Shown here: positions 1 through 7,117 of the stretch, piece after piece
Position numbering within the stretch: the stretch's first letter is position 1
How the letters are laid out: every line of letters starts with the position of its first letter
Assembly (NCBI GenBank): GCA_949294425.1
Contig: CASFHJ010000137.1
Location: 1-8,141 of the forward strand
Reading direction: 5' to 3'
Source: an uncultured Campylobacter sp.
GTDB taxonomy: Bacteria > Campylobacterota > Campylobacteria > Campylobacterales > Campylobacteraceae
DNA: 8,141 nt
The notes under the pieces: model-generated
What the model was told of the DNA's origin: nothing
Database searches by the model: none
What the model saw: only the letters and a program-made list of their open reading frames with translations
Made by a program: the position numbers and the translations under genes

Positions 1-80
1 AGGAAGGGATTCGAACCCTCGAAAGCTTGCACTTTACACGCGTTCCAGGCGTGCTCCTTAAACCGCTCGGACACCTCTCT
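1..80 (-). tRNA. tRNA-Ser (anticodon GGA), 3' end cut by window edge
   Basis: Read on the minus strand, this is a class II tRNA. The 5' acceptor strand AGAGAGG is at 80-74, followed by U8 and the D-arm start GUCCGAG. The anticodon stem CACGC/GCGTG encloses the loop CTGGAAC, giving anticodon GGA at 46-44, which reads UCC/UCU serine codons. A long variable arm (AAAG...CTTT) follows, as expected for serine tRNA. The T arm has stem GAGGG/CCCTT and loop TTCGAAT. Only the first three bases of the 3' acceptor strand (CCT) are inside the window, so the remaining four, the discriminator and any encoded CCA lie beyond position 1. The 5' end is fixed by the 7-bp acceptor stem before U8. Confidence 0.95.
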
Positions 81-89
81 AAAATGAAA

Positions 90-95
90 ATTATA
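90..95 (-). promoter_or_regulatory. -10 box of the tRNA-Ser promoter
   Basis: The minus strand reads TATAAT, a perfect sigma-70 -10 hexamer, 9 bases before the tRNA-Ser 5' end. Upstream of it is a T-rich stretch (about 102-122) of the kind that replaces a -35 box in Campylobacter vegetative promoters. The exact start site is inferred and must lie close to the mature tRNA end. Confidence 0.65.
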
Positions 96-160
96 CTAAT
101 AAAACTTTAAAAAAAGGAAAAAAGCTTTAAAAATTTAGCAAAAAATTAGAAAAAAATGTG

Positions 161-166
161 TATAAT
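161..166 (+). promoter_or_regulatory. -10 box of the tRNA-Met promoter
   Basis: A perfect TATAAT is preceded by TGTG and followed by TTTCCC, 18 bases before the tRNA-Met 5' end. It would start transcription near 173 and leave a leader of roughly a dozen bases for 5' maturation. No convincing -35 hexamer is visible; the upstream tract is A-rich on this strand. Confidence 0.65.
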
Positions 167-184
167 TTCCCTTCTTTTTATCGA

Positions 185-261
185 GTCAGGGTAGCTCAGC
201 TGGTTAGAGCGCTGGTCTCATAAGCCGGAGGTCGGGAGTTCAAGTCTCCCCCTTGATACCA
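185..261 (+). tRNA. tRNA-Met (anticodon CAU), probably the elongator
   Basis: This is a complete 77-nt tRNA with an encoded CCA. The acceptor strand GTCAGGG pairs with CCTTGAT, including a G1-U72 wobble pair. The D arm starts TAGCTCAG. The anticodon stem CTGGT/GCCGG holds the loop CTCATAA, with CAT at 219-221. The T arm has stem GGGAG/CTCCC and loop TTCAAGT. The discriminator base is A. It lacks the C1xA72 mismatch and the three stacked G-C anticodon-stem pairs of initiator tRNA. A CAU anticodon could also belong to a lysidine-modified tRNA-Ile2. I favour elongator Met because G1-U72 with a TACCA end also occurs in known elongator Met tRNAs such as that of Bacillus, but identity determinants were not tested. 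Confidence 0.9.
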
Positions 262-338
262 CTTAACTTAAAATACTCATAATAAAATCTATAAATACTT
301 AAATAAAAATTTTATATAGAATATCAAAAGTTTATTTT

Positions 339-343
339 AAAGG
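339..343 (+). promoter_or_regulatory. Ribosome binding site of the DAO oxidoreductase
   Basis: AAAGG lies 6 bases before the ATG at 350. It supports this start over later in-frame methionines, and the FAD-binding fold begins about 37 residues in, which is normal for the family. Confidence 0.6.
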
Positions 344-349
344 CAAAAA

Positions 350-1669
350 ATGAAGATAAAACGCTTTCCAAATTTAGACGGAGATATAGGTTGGTTAGAG
401 CTTTGCGAGGATAAAGAAGAAAATTTAGCACAAAGATTAAGGGGTGATTTAAACTCTGATATATGTATAATAGGTGGGGGAATAACGGGTTTTGCAGTGG
501 CAAATTCCTTAGCCAAGCATTATCCAAATTCAAAAATATCTCTCATAGAAGCCTTGAAATTTGGACAGGGTGTAAGCTCTAGAAATGCTGGTTTTATAAT
601 AGATCTACCACATAACGTAGATAATAGCTTAGAAAGCATAGAAAAAGATAAAAAAATACACGAATTAAACTGCTTTGCCATAAAATATTTAGAGGAAATA
701 GTAAAAGAAAATCAAATAAATTGTTCTTGGCAAAAAGCTGGAAAATATATGTGTGCTAATGAGGAAAAAAATATCAGGGGGCTTGATGATTTTGAAAAAC
801 ACTTAAAACTTTGCTCCTTTGACTTTGAAAGATTAAATGCAAATGAGCTAGAAAAAAGGCTTGCAACATCTTATTATAAAGAAGGAATTTACACAGCAAA
901 TAATATACTTGTAAATCCAGCAGCACTTATGAGAGGGCTCATAAAATCCCTAGCAAAAAATGTAAATTTATTTGAACAAAGCCCTGTTATAGAAATAAAA
1001 TATGATAAAAAGAAAAAGATAAAAACTCATCTAGGATCTATGGAATGTGAAATTTTAGTCTTGTGTGTTGATTCATATTTGGAAGAATTTAAGCTTGTTA
1101 AAAATAGACAAGCTCCTATATTTACTTATGCTTCCTTAAGTGAAAGATTAAGCGATGAGGAGCTTAATAAATATTTTAAAGATATAAAACCATACGGACT
1201 AACTTCAGCACACCCAGCCGGAACTACAATTAGATTTACCCCTGATAAAAGAATTTTTATAAGAAATATCTTAGATTATCTACCTGAGTTAAGATGCAGC
1301 GAACATGATTTAAGAAGAGCCTTTGAGCAACATAGATTATCCTTTGAAGCTAGGTTTCCAAAGCTAAAACATAAAATTTTTGACTTTACTTGGGGAGGAA
1401 CGCTTTGTATGAGCTTAAATCAGCAAGGAATTTTTGGAAAGCTTTATGATGGGGTTTATGGCATAGGAGCAAGTAATGGGGTTGGTATGGCTAAGGGTGT
1501 TTATTTGGGGCATTATTTAGCTGATTTAATAGCAAATAAAGATAGTGAAAATTTAAGATTTATAACAAATAATAATAAAGCCTCTCTTATACCACCTGAT
1601 CCTTTAAAAAGCGTAGGAGCTAAGATAAGACTTTGGTATGAGCAAAAAAATGCCGCAAAAGATATTTAA
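350..1669 (+). CDS. FAD-dependent oxidoreductase, DAO family (amine/amino-acid oxidase-like)
   Basis: The 439-aa protein has no signal peptide or membrane segment, so it is probably cytosolic. An FAD-binding Rossmann fold lies at residues 37-67: the GGGITG turn follows a hydrophobic strand, and E67 ends the second strand, where the FAD ribose is bound. SSRNAGF (76-82) matches the conserved flavin-contacting segment of the DAO family. The C-terminal part carries FTWGG (346-350) and YGIGASNGVGMAKG (370-383), the second FAD-contacting region. Relatives such as gamma-glutamylputrescine oxidase oxidise amines or amino acids and release imine and H2O2; the substrate here cannot be read from sequence. 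The ATG at 350 is chosen for the AAAGG 6 bases upstream. A weak TAGAAT at 317-322 could be its -10 box, or it may be read through from tRNA-Met. It converges on gyrB and faces an inferred origin head-on. Confidence 0.85.
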   Translation: MKIKRFPNLDGDIGWLELCEDKEENLAQRLRGDLNSDICIIGGGITGFAVANSLAKHYPNSKISLIEALKFGQGVSSRNAGFIIDLPHNVDNSLESIEKDKKIHELNCFAIKYLEEIVKENQINCSWQKAGKYMCANEEKNIRGLDDFEKHLKLCSFDFERLNANELEKRLATSYYKEGIYTANNILVNPAALMRGLIKSLAKNVNLFEQSPVIEIKYDKKKKIKTHLGSMECEILVLCVDSYLEEFKLVKNRQAPIFTYASLSERLSDEELNKYFKDIKPYGLTSAHPAGTTIRFTPDKRIFIRNILDYLPELRCSEHDLRRAFEQHRLSFEARFPKLKHKIFDFTWGGTLCMSLNQQGIFGKLYDGVYGIGASNGVGMAKGVYLGHYLADLIANKDSENLRFITNNNKASLIPPDPLKSVGAKIRLWYEQKNAAKDI

Positions 1670-1670
1670 A

Positions 1671-1682
1671 GATTTTTAAAAA

Positions 1683-1684
<2 letters not shown>
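1671..1684. repeat. 14-bp AT-rich perfect palindrome between convergent genes
   Basis: GATTTTTAAAAATC is its own reverse complement. It fills the 13-bp gap between the oxidoreductase stop (1667-1669) and the gyrB stop (1683-1685) and overlaps the gyrB stop codon. It could form a short hairpin in either transcript, but the stem has only one G-C pair, so it is not a convincing intrinsic terminator. No better terminator is visible between the two genes. Confidence 0.5.
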
Positions 1685-4001
<2,317 letters not shown>

Positions 4002-4004
4002 TTA

Positions 4005-4012
4005 TTTTCCTT
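4005..4012 (-). promoter_or_regulatory. gyrB ribosome binding site overlapping the dnaN stop codon
   Basis: On the minus strand AAGGAAAA begins inside the dnaN TAA stop (4013-4011) and its GG ends 7 bases before the gyrB ATG. A ribosome finishing dnaN would therefore sit on the gyrB initiation site, which points to translational coupling of clamp and gyrase subunit. Confidence 0.75.
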
Positions 4013-5081
4013 ATAAAATCACAGGTATTATTATTGTTTGTAAGTCTTGAGAGGAAATTATAAAGGCTAAATTTGGTTCATTTATTTTTAGTTCAAATTC
4101 CTCTGTTTCTATCGAATTTAAAAAGTCCATAAAATACTCAGCCTGTATATTTAAAGAAAAATCATCTTGTATGTTAAGTTCTCTTTGAATTTCTGTTTTA
4201 GCTTCTGATGATCCACTTTCTCCACTTCCTTCAAAACTTATTTTTGATTTTGAAAAAGATACTCTTATTCTTTTTGTAACAACACTCATTATTTTGATGC
4301 TATTTATAAATTCTTCTGTGTTTAAAGTTAAATTTATCCCTAAATTTTTTGGTATTACCTTTTCATAATCTGGGAATTTATCATTTATAAGTTTTGTGTA
4401 GAATTCAAAATTTTCATTTTTAGCTATTAAGATATTTTCATCGTAAAAAAGTTCTATCTTTTCATAGAATAATTTTTGCATTTCAGCTATGGCTTTTTTT
4501 GGTATGCTTATGGCTAGTTCTTTATCATTATTTTGCTTTAATGTATATATTGCTAGTCTTTTTGTATCTGAACCTACAAAATTTATTTTGTCATTTTTTA
4601 TGTCTATTAAGGCTCCATTTAATGAGTATTTTGGATTTTGTGTATCTATAGCAGGAAAGATTTTTTTAAGAGATTTACTTAAATCACTTGAATCTATATT
4701 TAATTTATTTTTATCCTCTGTGTTTGGAAATTTAGGAAAATCCTCATAATCAAACATAGACAACTTGTATTTTGTGTTTTTTTGCCTTATAAATAAAGAA
4801 TTATCTATGGTTTCTAGTATTAAATCCTCATTGTTTAAATTCTTTATCATATCTATAATATTTTTTGCATTTACTGTTGCAAAGCCTTGTCTTTCTATAT
4901 TTATCTTTTTGATTCTATATGTTAAGCCTATTTCATAATCCGTTGCTTTTATTATGAGTTTATCTTCATTTGCTTCTAGTAAAAAATGTGAATTTATAGC
5001 TGTTAGGTCTTTTTTTTCCACGTAGGCACTGCATAGCGTTATAGCTGATTCTAAAGTGTTTTTGTTTATACTTAGTTTCAT
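4011..5081 (-). CDS. dnaN: DNA polymerase III beta subunit (sliding clamp)
   Basis: The beta clamp is a ring-shaped homodimer loaded on primed DNA, which tethers the replicative polymerase and recruits other polymerases, MutS, MutL and ligase. At 356 aa it is close to the 366 aa of E. coli. The sequence fits three head-to-tail clamp folds of roughly 115-120 residues each. Conserved clamp wording includes FLLEANEDKLIIKATDYEIG (33-52), SLNGALIDI (153-161), VGSDTKRLAIY (169-179) and FPDYEKVIP (236-244). The C-terminus is IIIPVIL where many clamps have VVMPMRL; this tail forms part of the pocket for clamp-binding peptides, so the Met-to-Ile change is worth noting. The ATG at 5081 has a strong AAAGGAG 5 bases upstream. 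It has its own likely promoter in the spacer after dnaA and is coupled to gyrB. Confidence 0.97.
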   Translation of the reverse strand: MKLSINKNTLESAITLCSAYVEKKDLTAINSHFLLEANEDKLIIKATDYEIGLTYRIKKINIERQGFATVNAKNIIDMIKNLNNEDLILETIDNSLFIRQKNTKYKLSMFDYEDFPKFPNTEDKNKLNIDSSDLSKSLKKIFPAIDTQNPKYSLNGALIDIKNDKINFVGSDTKRLAIYTLKQNNDKELAISIPKKAIAEMQKLFYEKIELFYDENILIAKNENFEFYTKLINDKFPDYEKVIPKNLGINLTLNTEEFINSIKIMSVVTKRIRVSFSKSKISFEGSGESGSSEAKTEIQRELNIQDDFSLNIQAEYFMDFLNSIETEEFELKINEPNLAFIISSQDLQTIIIPVIL

Positions 5082-5086
5082 TTTTT

Positions 5087-5093
5087 CTCCTTT
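5087..5093 (-). promoter_or_regulatory. dnaN ribosome binding site
   Basis: The minus strand reads AAAGGAG five bases before the dnaN ATG. It is the strongest Shine-Dalgarno sequence in the window and fixes the start. The strength fits the need for many more clamp molecules than DnaA. Confidence 0.8.
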
Positions 5094-5105
5094 ATTTTTA
5101 AAATT

Positions 5106-5120
5106 TAGTAGTATTAGTAA
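5106..5120 (+). promoter_or_regulatory. DnaA-trio-like triplet run (candidate unwinding element)
   Basis: The plus strand reads TAG TAG TAT TAG TAA in unbroken 3-base phase. DnaA-trios are known as repeats of 3'-GAT-5' (5'-TAG-3') that DnaA binds as single-stranded DNA when it opens an origin. Here the trio strand is followed 3' by GTGAAA motifs, i.e. DnaA-box-like motifs in reverse orientation, and the order dnaA - boxes - trios - dnaN is the one in Bacillus subtilis. The gap to the nearest box is 6 bases and lacks the usual GC-rich patch. The role is inferred from pattern and position. Confidence 0.5.
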
Positions 5121-5162
5121 GTATTAGTGAAAATGTGAAATTATACCCAAAGCCACTAATAC
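5111..5162. repeat. GTATTAGT repeats: two direct and one inverted copy
   Basis: GTATTAGT occurs at 5111-5118 and 5121-5128, exactly 10 bp apart. GTATTAGTG (5121-5129) has a perfect 9-bp reverse complement, CACTAATAC, at 5154-5162. The 24-bp interval between the inverted arms holds the TGTGAAAT motif and the dnaN TATAAT. The repeats could be protein-binding sites one helical turn apart, or could fold into a hairpin. I do not recognise the motif. Confidence 0.65.
5140..5145 (-). promoter_or_regulatory. -10 box of the dnaN (gyrB) promoter
   Basis: The minus strand reads GGG then TATAAT, a perfect -10 hexamer. Transcription would start near 5133, giving a leader of about 50 bases for dnaN. The upstream tract contains a run of Ts ending in TTGCGT with an 18-base spacer, a weak -35. 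The last base of the hexamer is shared with the box-like TTTCACA (5134-5140), so DnaA bound there would compete with RNA polymerase. Confidence 0.65.
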
Positions 5163-5193
5163 AACGCAAAAAAAATGTGAAATTTATTTTATA

Positions 5194-5213
5194 TTTTTTC
5201 ACATTTTTTCACA
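5194..5213 (+). repeat. Perfect 10-bp tandem duplication TTTTTTCACA (DnaA-box-like)
   Basis: TTTTTTCACA at 5194-5203 is followed directly by an identical copy at 5204-5213, two bases before the dnaA stop codon. The TTCACA core resembles the relaxed DnaA boxes of epsilonproteobacteria. A 10-bp period would place two bound DnaA molecules on the same face of the helix. Binding by DnaA is inferred. Confidence 0.7.
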
Positions 5214-5215
5214 AT

Positions 5216-6535
5216 TCATTCTTGCTTTTTTATTAAAATTTTGTTTTTTAACTCATCTATTCTAGCCTTTAAGTCATTATCTTGTGTTATCTCTTCTTTT
5301 ATCTTTTTTATATTATGTGAAATTGAAGTATGATCTTTCATTTGAAAGATTTTAGCAAGTTGAGGTGTTGATATAGTTGTTAACTCTCTTGCTAGGTATA
5401 TTATTATTCTTTTTACCATTACTATATTTTTTGTTTTTTTGTTTGATTTCACATCATTTGTTTTTATGTTGAAATTCTTACATACTACAGCAAAGATGTC
5501 ATCAATGGATATATTTTCATTATTTTCTTTTATATGATCTTTCATCATCATCTTAGCTATATCTAAATTTATATCAAGTCCCATGAGCTTTGAGTAGGCA
5601 TTTATATTTGTTATCATACCTTCGATTTCTCTTATATTATCCCCCATAGAGCTTGCTATGTAAGATATGATTTCTTCTTGTAAGGTTATATCATTCATCT
5701 CACATTTTTTGCGTATGATAGCTCTTTTTGTATCAAGTTCTGGAGGAGTTATATCAGCTATTATTCCATTTGCAAATCTCGATTTTAGACGTTCTGTTAT
5801 GCCTTTTAGCATATTTGGGGGGTTATCACTTGTTATGATTATTTGTGCTTCTTTACTCTTTATCTCGTTAAATACAGAAAAGAATTCATCTTGTATCCTA
5901 TCTGTTTTTCCAAGAAATTGCACATCATCTATGAGTAAGAGATCACAATTTGTGTATTTTTCTCTAAATTTTCCCATTATTTTATTTTCTAAATGATATG
6001 AAAAGTCATTAGCAAATTTAGAACTTACTATATTTATAACCCTTTTTCCAAATTTTACACAGGCATTGCCAACGGCTTGTATGAGATGAGTTTTGCCAAG
6101 CCCAGTTGGTCCATATATGAAAATTGGATTATAAAGCTTTCCTAAATTTTTTTTATCGCTTACTGCCTTGCAAACATTGTAAGCGTATTCATTTGATGAG
6201 CCTACTATGAAGCTTTCAAAATTATATTCTGGTATCAAAACATCGCCTTGAACCTGTGTTAAGGTATTTTGAGTGTAGCTTGTTTTACTTGACTTTTTGT
6301 TTTGACTTTGTATGCTTATTTTTGCTTTATTTCCGCTTTTAACCTCATAATAATAAGAAATTTTTTCAGCATATCTTGTTTGTATGAATTTAGCTATTAT
6401 GTTATTTGGTGCGTTAAAGACTATATAATCGGGTTTTGTAAGCTTTTCATTTAATCTTAAAACACTTATAAAATTATCAAATTCTTTTGTGGAGACTTCC
6501 TCTTTAAAAGCATTTAAGATTTCTCTTGCATCCAT
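5216..6535 (-). CDS. dnaA: Chromosomal replication initiator protein DnaA
   Basis: DnaA is the AAA+ initiator that binds origin boxes, melts the adjacent DNA as an ATP-bound filament and helps load the helicase. At 439 aa it has the usual four domains: an N-terminal interaction domain (about 1-80), a short Ser/Thr/Gln-rich linker (about 77-97), the AAA+ core and a C-terminal DNA-binding domain (about 340-439). The core shows Walker A GPTGLGKT (142-149), Walker B LLLIDD (199-204), sensor I IIITSD (232-237), the box VII arginine region ERLKSRF (248-254) and sensor II GDNIREIEG (298-306). The DNA-binding helix reads DHTSISHNIKKI (401-412) where most DnaA proteins have DHTTV.HA..KI; the base-contacting D, H, T and second H are kept. 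The ATG at 6535 has CAAGGG upstream. It is first of the minus-strand cluster and divergent from ruvC. Confidence 0.98.
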   Translation of the reverse strand: MDAREILNAFKEEVSTKEFDNFISVLRLNEKLTKPDYIVFNAPNNIIAKFIQTRYAEKISYYYEVKSGNKAKISIQSQNKKSSKTSYTQNTLTQVQGDVLIPEYNFESFIVGSSNEYAYNVCKAVSDKKNLGKLYNPIFIYGPTGLGKTHLIQAVGNACVKFGKRVINIVSSKFANDFSYHLENKIMGKFREKYTNCDLLLIDDVQFLGKTDRIQDEFFSVFNEIKSKEAQIIITSDNPPNMLKGITERLKSRFANGIIADITPPELDTKRAIIRKKCEMNDITLQEEIISYIASSMGDNIREIEGMITNINAYSKLMGLDINLDIAKMMMKDHIKENNENISIDDIFAVVCKNFNIKTNDVKSNKKTKNIVMVKRIIIYLARELTTISTPQLAKIFQMKDHTSISHNIKKIKEEITQDNDLKARIDELKNKILIKKQE

Positions 6536-6544
6536 GTGTTAAAA

Positions 6545-6550
6545 CCCTTG
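6545..6550 (-). promoter_or_regulatory. dnaA ribosome binding site
   Basis: The minus strand reads CAAGGG, with nine bases between it and the dnaA ATG at 6535. It supports that start codon. Confidence 0.65.
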
Positions 6551-6565
6551 ATTTGTAAAATTTAG

Positions 6566-6571
6566 ATTCTA
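6566..6571 (-). promoter_or_regulatory. Candidate -10 box of the dnaA promoter
   Basis: The minus strand reads TAGAAT, matching TATAAT at five of six positions, with a T/A-rich tract just upstream. Transcription would begin near 6559 and leave a leader of about 24 bases containing the ribosome binding site. No canonical -35 box is seen, and no TTTCACA-type DnaA box lies in this spacer. Confidence 0.45.
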
Positions 6572-6594
6572 TCTTAAAATTCATAAAAATTGGT

Positions 6595-6600
6595 TAAAAT
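6595..6600 (+). promoter_or_regulatory. Candidate -10 box of the ruvC promoter
   Basis: TAAAAT, preceded by TGGT, matches the -10 consensus at five of six positions and lies 37 bases before the ruvC start. It would start transcription near 6607, just ahead of the ribosome binding site. There is no clear -35 element. The dnaA promoter candidate is about 25 bp away on the other strand, so the two may compete. Confidence 0.4.
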
Positions 6601-6617
6601 ATCTTAAATTTTAGCAA

Positions 6618-6625
6618 AAGGAAAG
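6618..6625 (+). promoter_or_regulatory. ruvC ribosome binding site, which fixes a TTG start
   Basis: AAGGAAAG is placed with ten bases between its GG and the TTG at 6632. No ATG or GTG in this frame lies nearby, and the RuvC fold begins immediately after the TTG, so this site decides the start. Confidence 0.7.
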
Positions 6626-6631
6626 AACTTT

Positions 6632-7108
6632 TTGAAAATTTTAGGCATAGATCCCGGGTCTAAATTTTGTGGATACTGCATTTTAGAAAGTGTTAATGGT
6701 AAAAATTCTCTCATAGAAGCAGGTTTGATAAAGATAAAACCATCTACTCTTCAGTATCAAATCACAGAGCTTTGTGAAGGACTTGATCTCATCTTTAAAA
6801 ATCATAGTTTTGATGAGGTTGCTGTTGAGGATATATTTTTTGCTTATAATCCAAAAACTGTCTTAAAACTAGCCCAATTTAGAGGGGCTTTAAGCCTTAA
6901 ACTTTTACAAATTCATGGAGAATTTAGTGAATACACTCCTTTGCAGGTTAAAAAAAGCGTTACAGGAAAGGCAAAGGCTAGTAAAGAACAAGTTGCTTTT
7001 ATGGTTAAAAAACTTTTGGGTATAAATAAAGATATAAAGCCATTTGACATAACAGATGCTATAGCTATAGCCCTTACTCACAGCGTAAATTTAAGATTTA
7101 AAAAATAA
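6632..7108 (+). CDS. ruvC: Crossover junction endodeoxyribonuclease RuvC
   Basis: RuvC is a dimeric Mg-dependent nuclease that cuts Holliday junctions symmetrically, acting with the RuvAB branch-migration motor (not in this window). At 158 aa it is close to the usual 160-175. All four acidic catalytic residues of the RNase H-like fold are present: D7 in GIDPGS, E66 in VAVED, and D139 and D142 in [33 protein letters not shown] (69-87) matches the conserved FFxxNxxxxxxLxxxRG region involved in DNA binding and dimerisation. The start is TTG, read as Met, supported by AAGGAAAG upstream and by the protein's first strand beginning at once. A TTG start may keep expression low. It is divergent from dnaA and nine bases ahead of an ATPase gene in the same reading frame. 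Confidence 0.97.
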   Translation: MKILGIDPGSKFCGYCILESVNGKNSLIEAGLIKIKPSTLQYQITELCEGLDLIFKNHSFDEVAVEDIFFAYNPKTVLKLAQFRGALSLKLLQIHGEFSEYTPLQVKKSVTGKAKASKEQVAFMVKKLLGINKDIKPFDITDAIAIALTHSVNLRFKK

Positions 7109-7117
7109 GCATTTTTA

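Larger units (their letters stand above)
5106..5213. other. oriC: Candidate chromosomal replication origin (oriC) in the dnaA-dnaN spacer
   Basis: The 134-bp spacer (5082-5215) is non-coding and densely structured. Box-like motifs lie at 5126-5133 (AGTGAAAA), 5134-5141 (TGTGAAAT) and 5176-5183 (TGTGAAAT), all in one orientation. Two TTTTTTCACA copies at 5194-5203 and 5204-5213 face the other way. A TAN triplet run lies at 5106-5120, and AT-only stretches lie at 5167-5175 and 5182-5199. Origins next to dnaA, often in the dnaA-dnaN spacer, are the rule in many bacteria, including several epsilonproteobacteria. The divergence of dnaA-dnaN-gyrB and ruvC away from this region also fits. The canonical TTATCCACA box is absent, so the assignment rests on motif clustering and location. 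Confidence 0.6.

Noticed and set aside
185..261. Initiator tRNA-fMet or tRNA-Ile2 for the CAU tRNA
   Set aside because: The initiator hallmarks (unpaired C1xA72, three G-C pairs in the anticodon stem) are absent. Ile2 cannot be fully excluded but the acceptor end fits elongator Met better.
303..315. AT-only inverted repeat ATAAAA-A-TTTTAT after tRNA-Met
   Set aside because: The stem has no G-C pair and no loop of normal size, so it is not a credible terminator; such repeats occur by chance in DNA of this composition.
324..533. Minus-strand open frame of 69 codons at the start of the oxidoreductase gene
   Set aside because: It lies antisense over the oxidoreductase start region, has no ribosome binding site and encodes a low-complexity Leu/Phe/Asn-rich string typical of antisense AT-rich frames.
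4489..4749. Plus-strand open frame of 86 codons inside dnaN
   Set aside because: It is fully antisense to dnaN. Its hydrophobic Phe/Ser/Leu-rich product is what the reverse of Lys/Glu/Asn codons gives, not evidence of a membrane protein.
5316..5323. TGTGAAAT inside the dnaA 3' end as a further DnaA box
   Set aside because: It is dictated by the codons of the conserved ISHN segment, and similar words occur singly in other coding parts of the window, so position alone does not support a role.
5667..5996. Plus-strand open frame of 109 codons inside dnaA
   Set aside because: It is antisense to the conserved AAA+ core of DnaA, with no start signal and no recognisable motif.
6536..6631. A second origin part upstream of dnaA, as in the bipartite Helicobacter pylori origin
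   Set aside because: The 96-bp spacer has no TTTCACA or TTATCCACA type motif on either strand. Only promoter-like hexamers and a loose ATCTTAAA repeat (6571, 6601) are seen.
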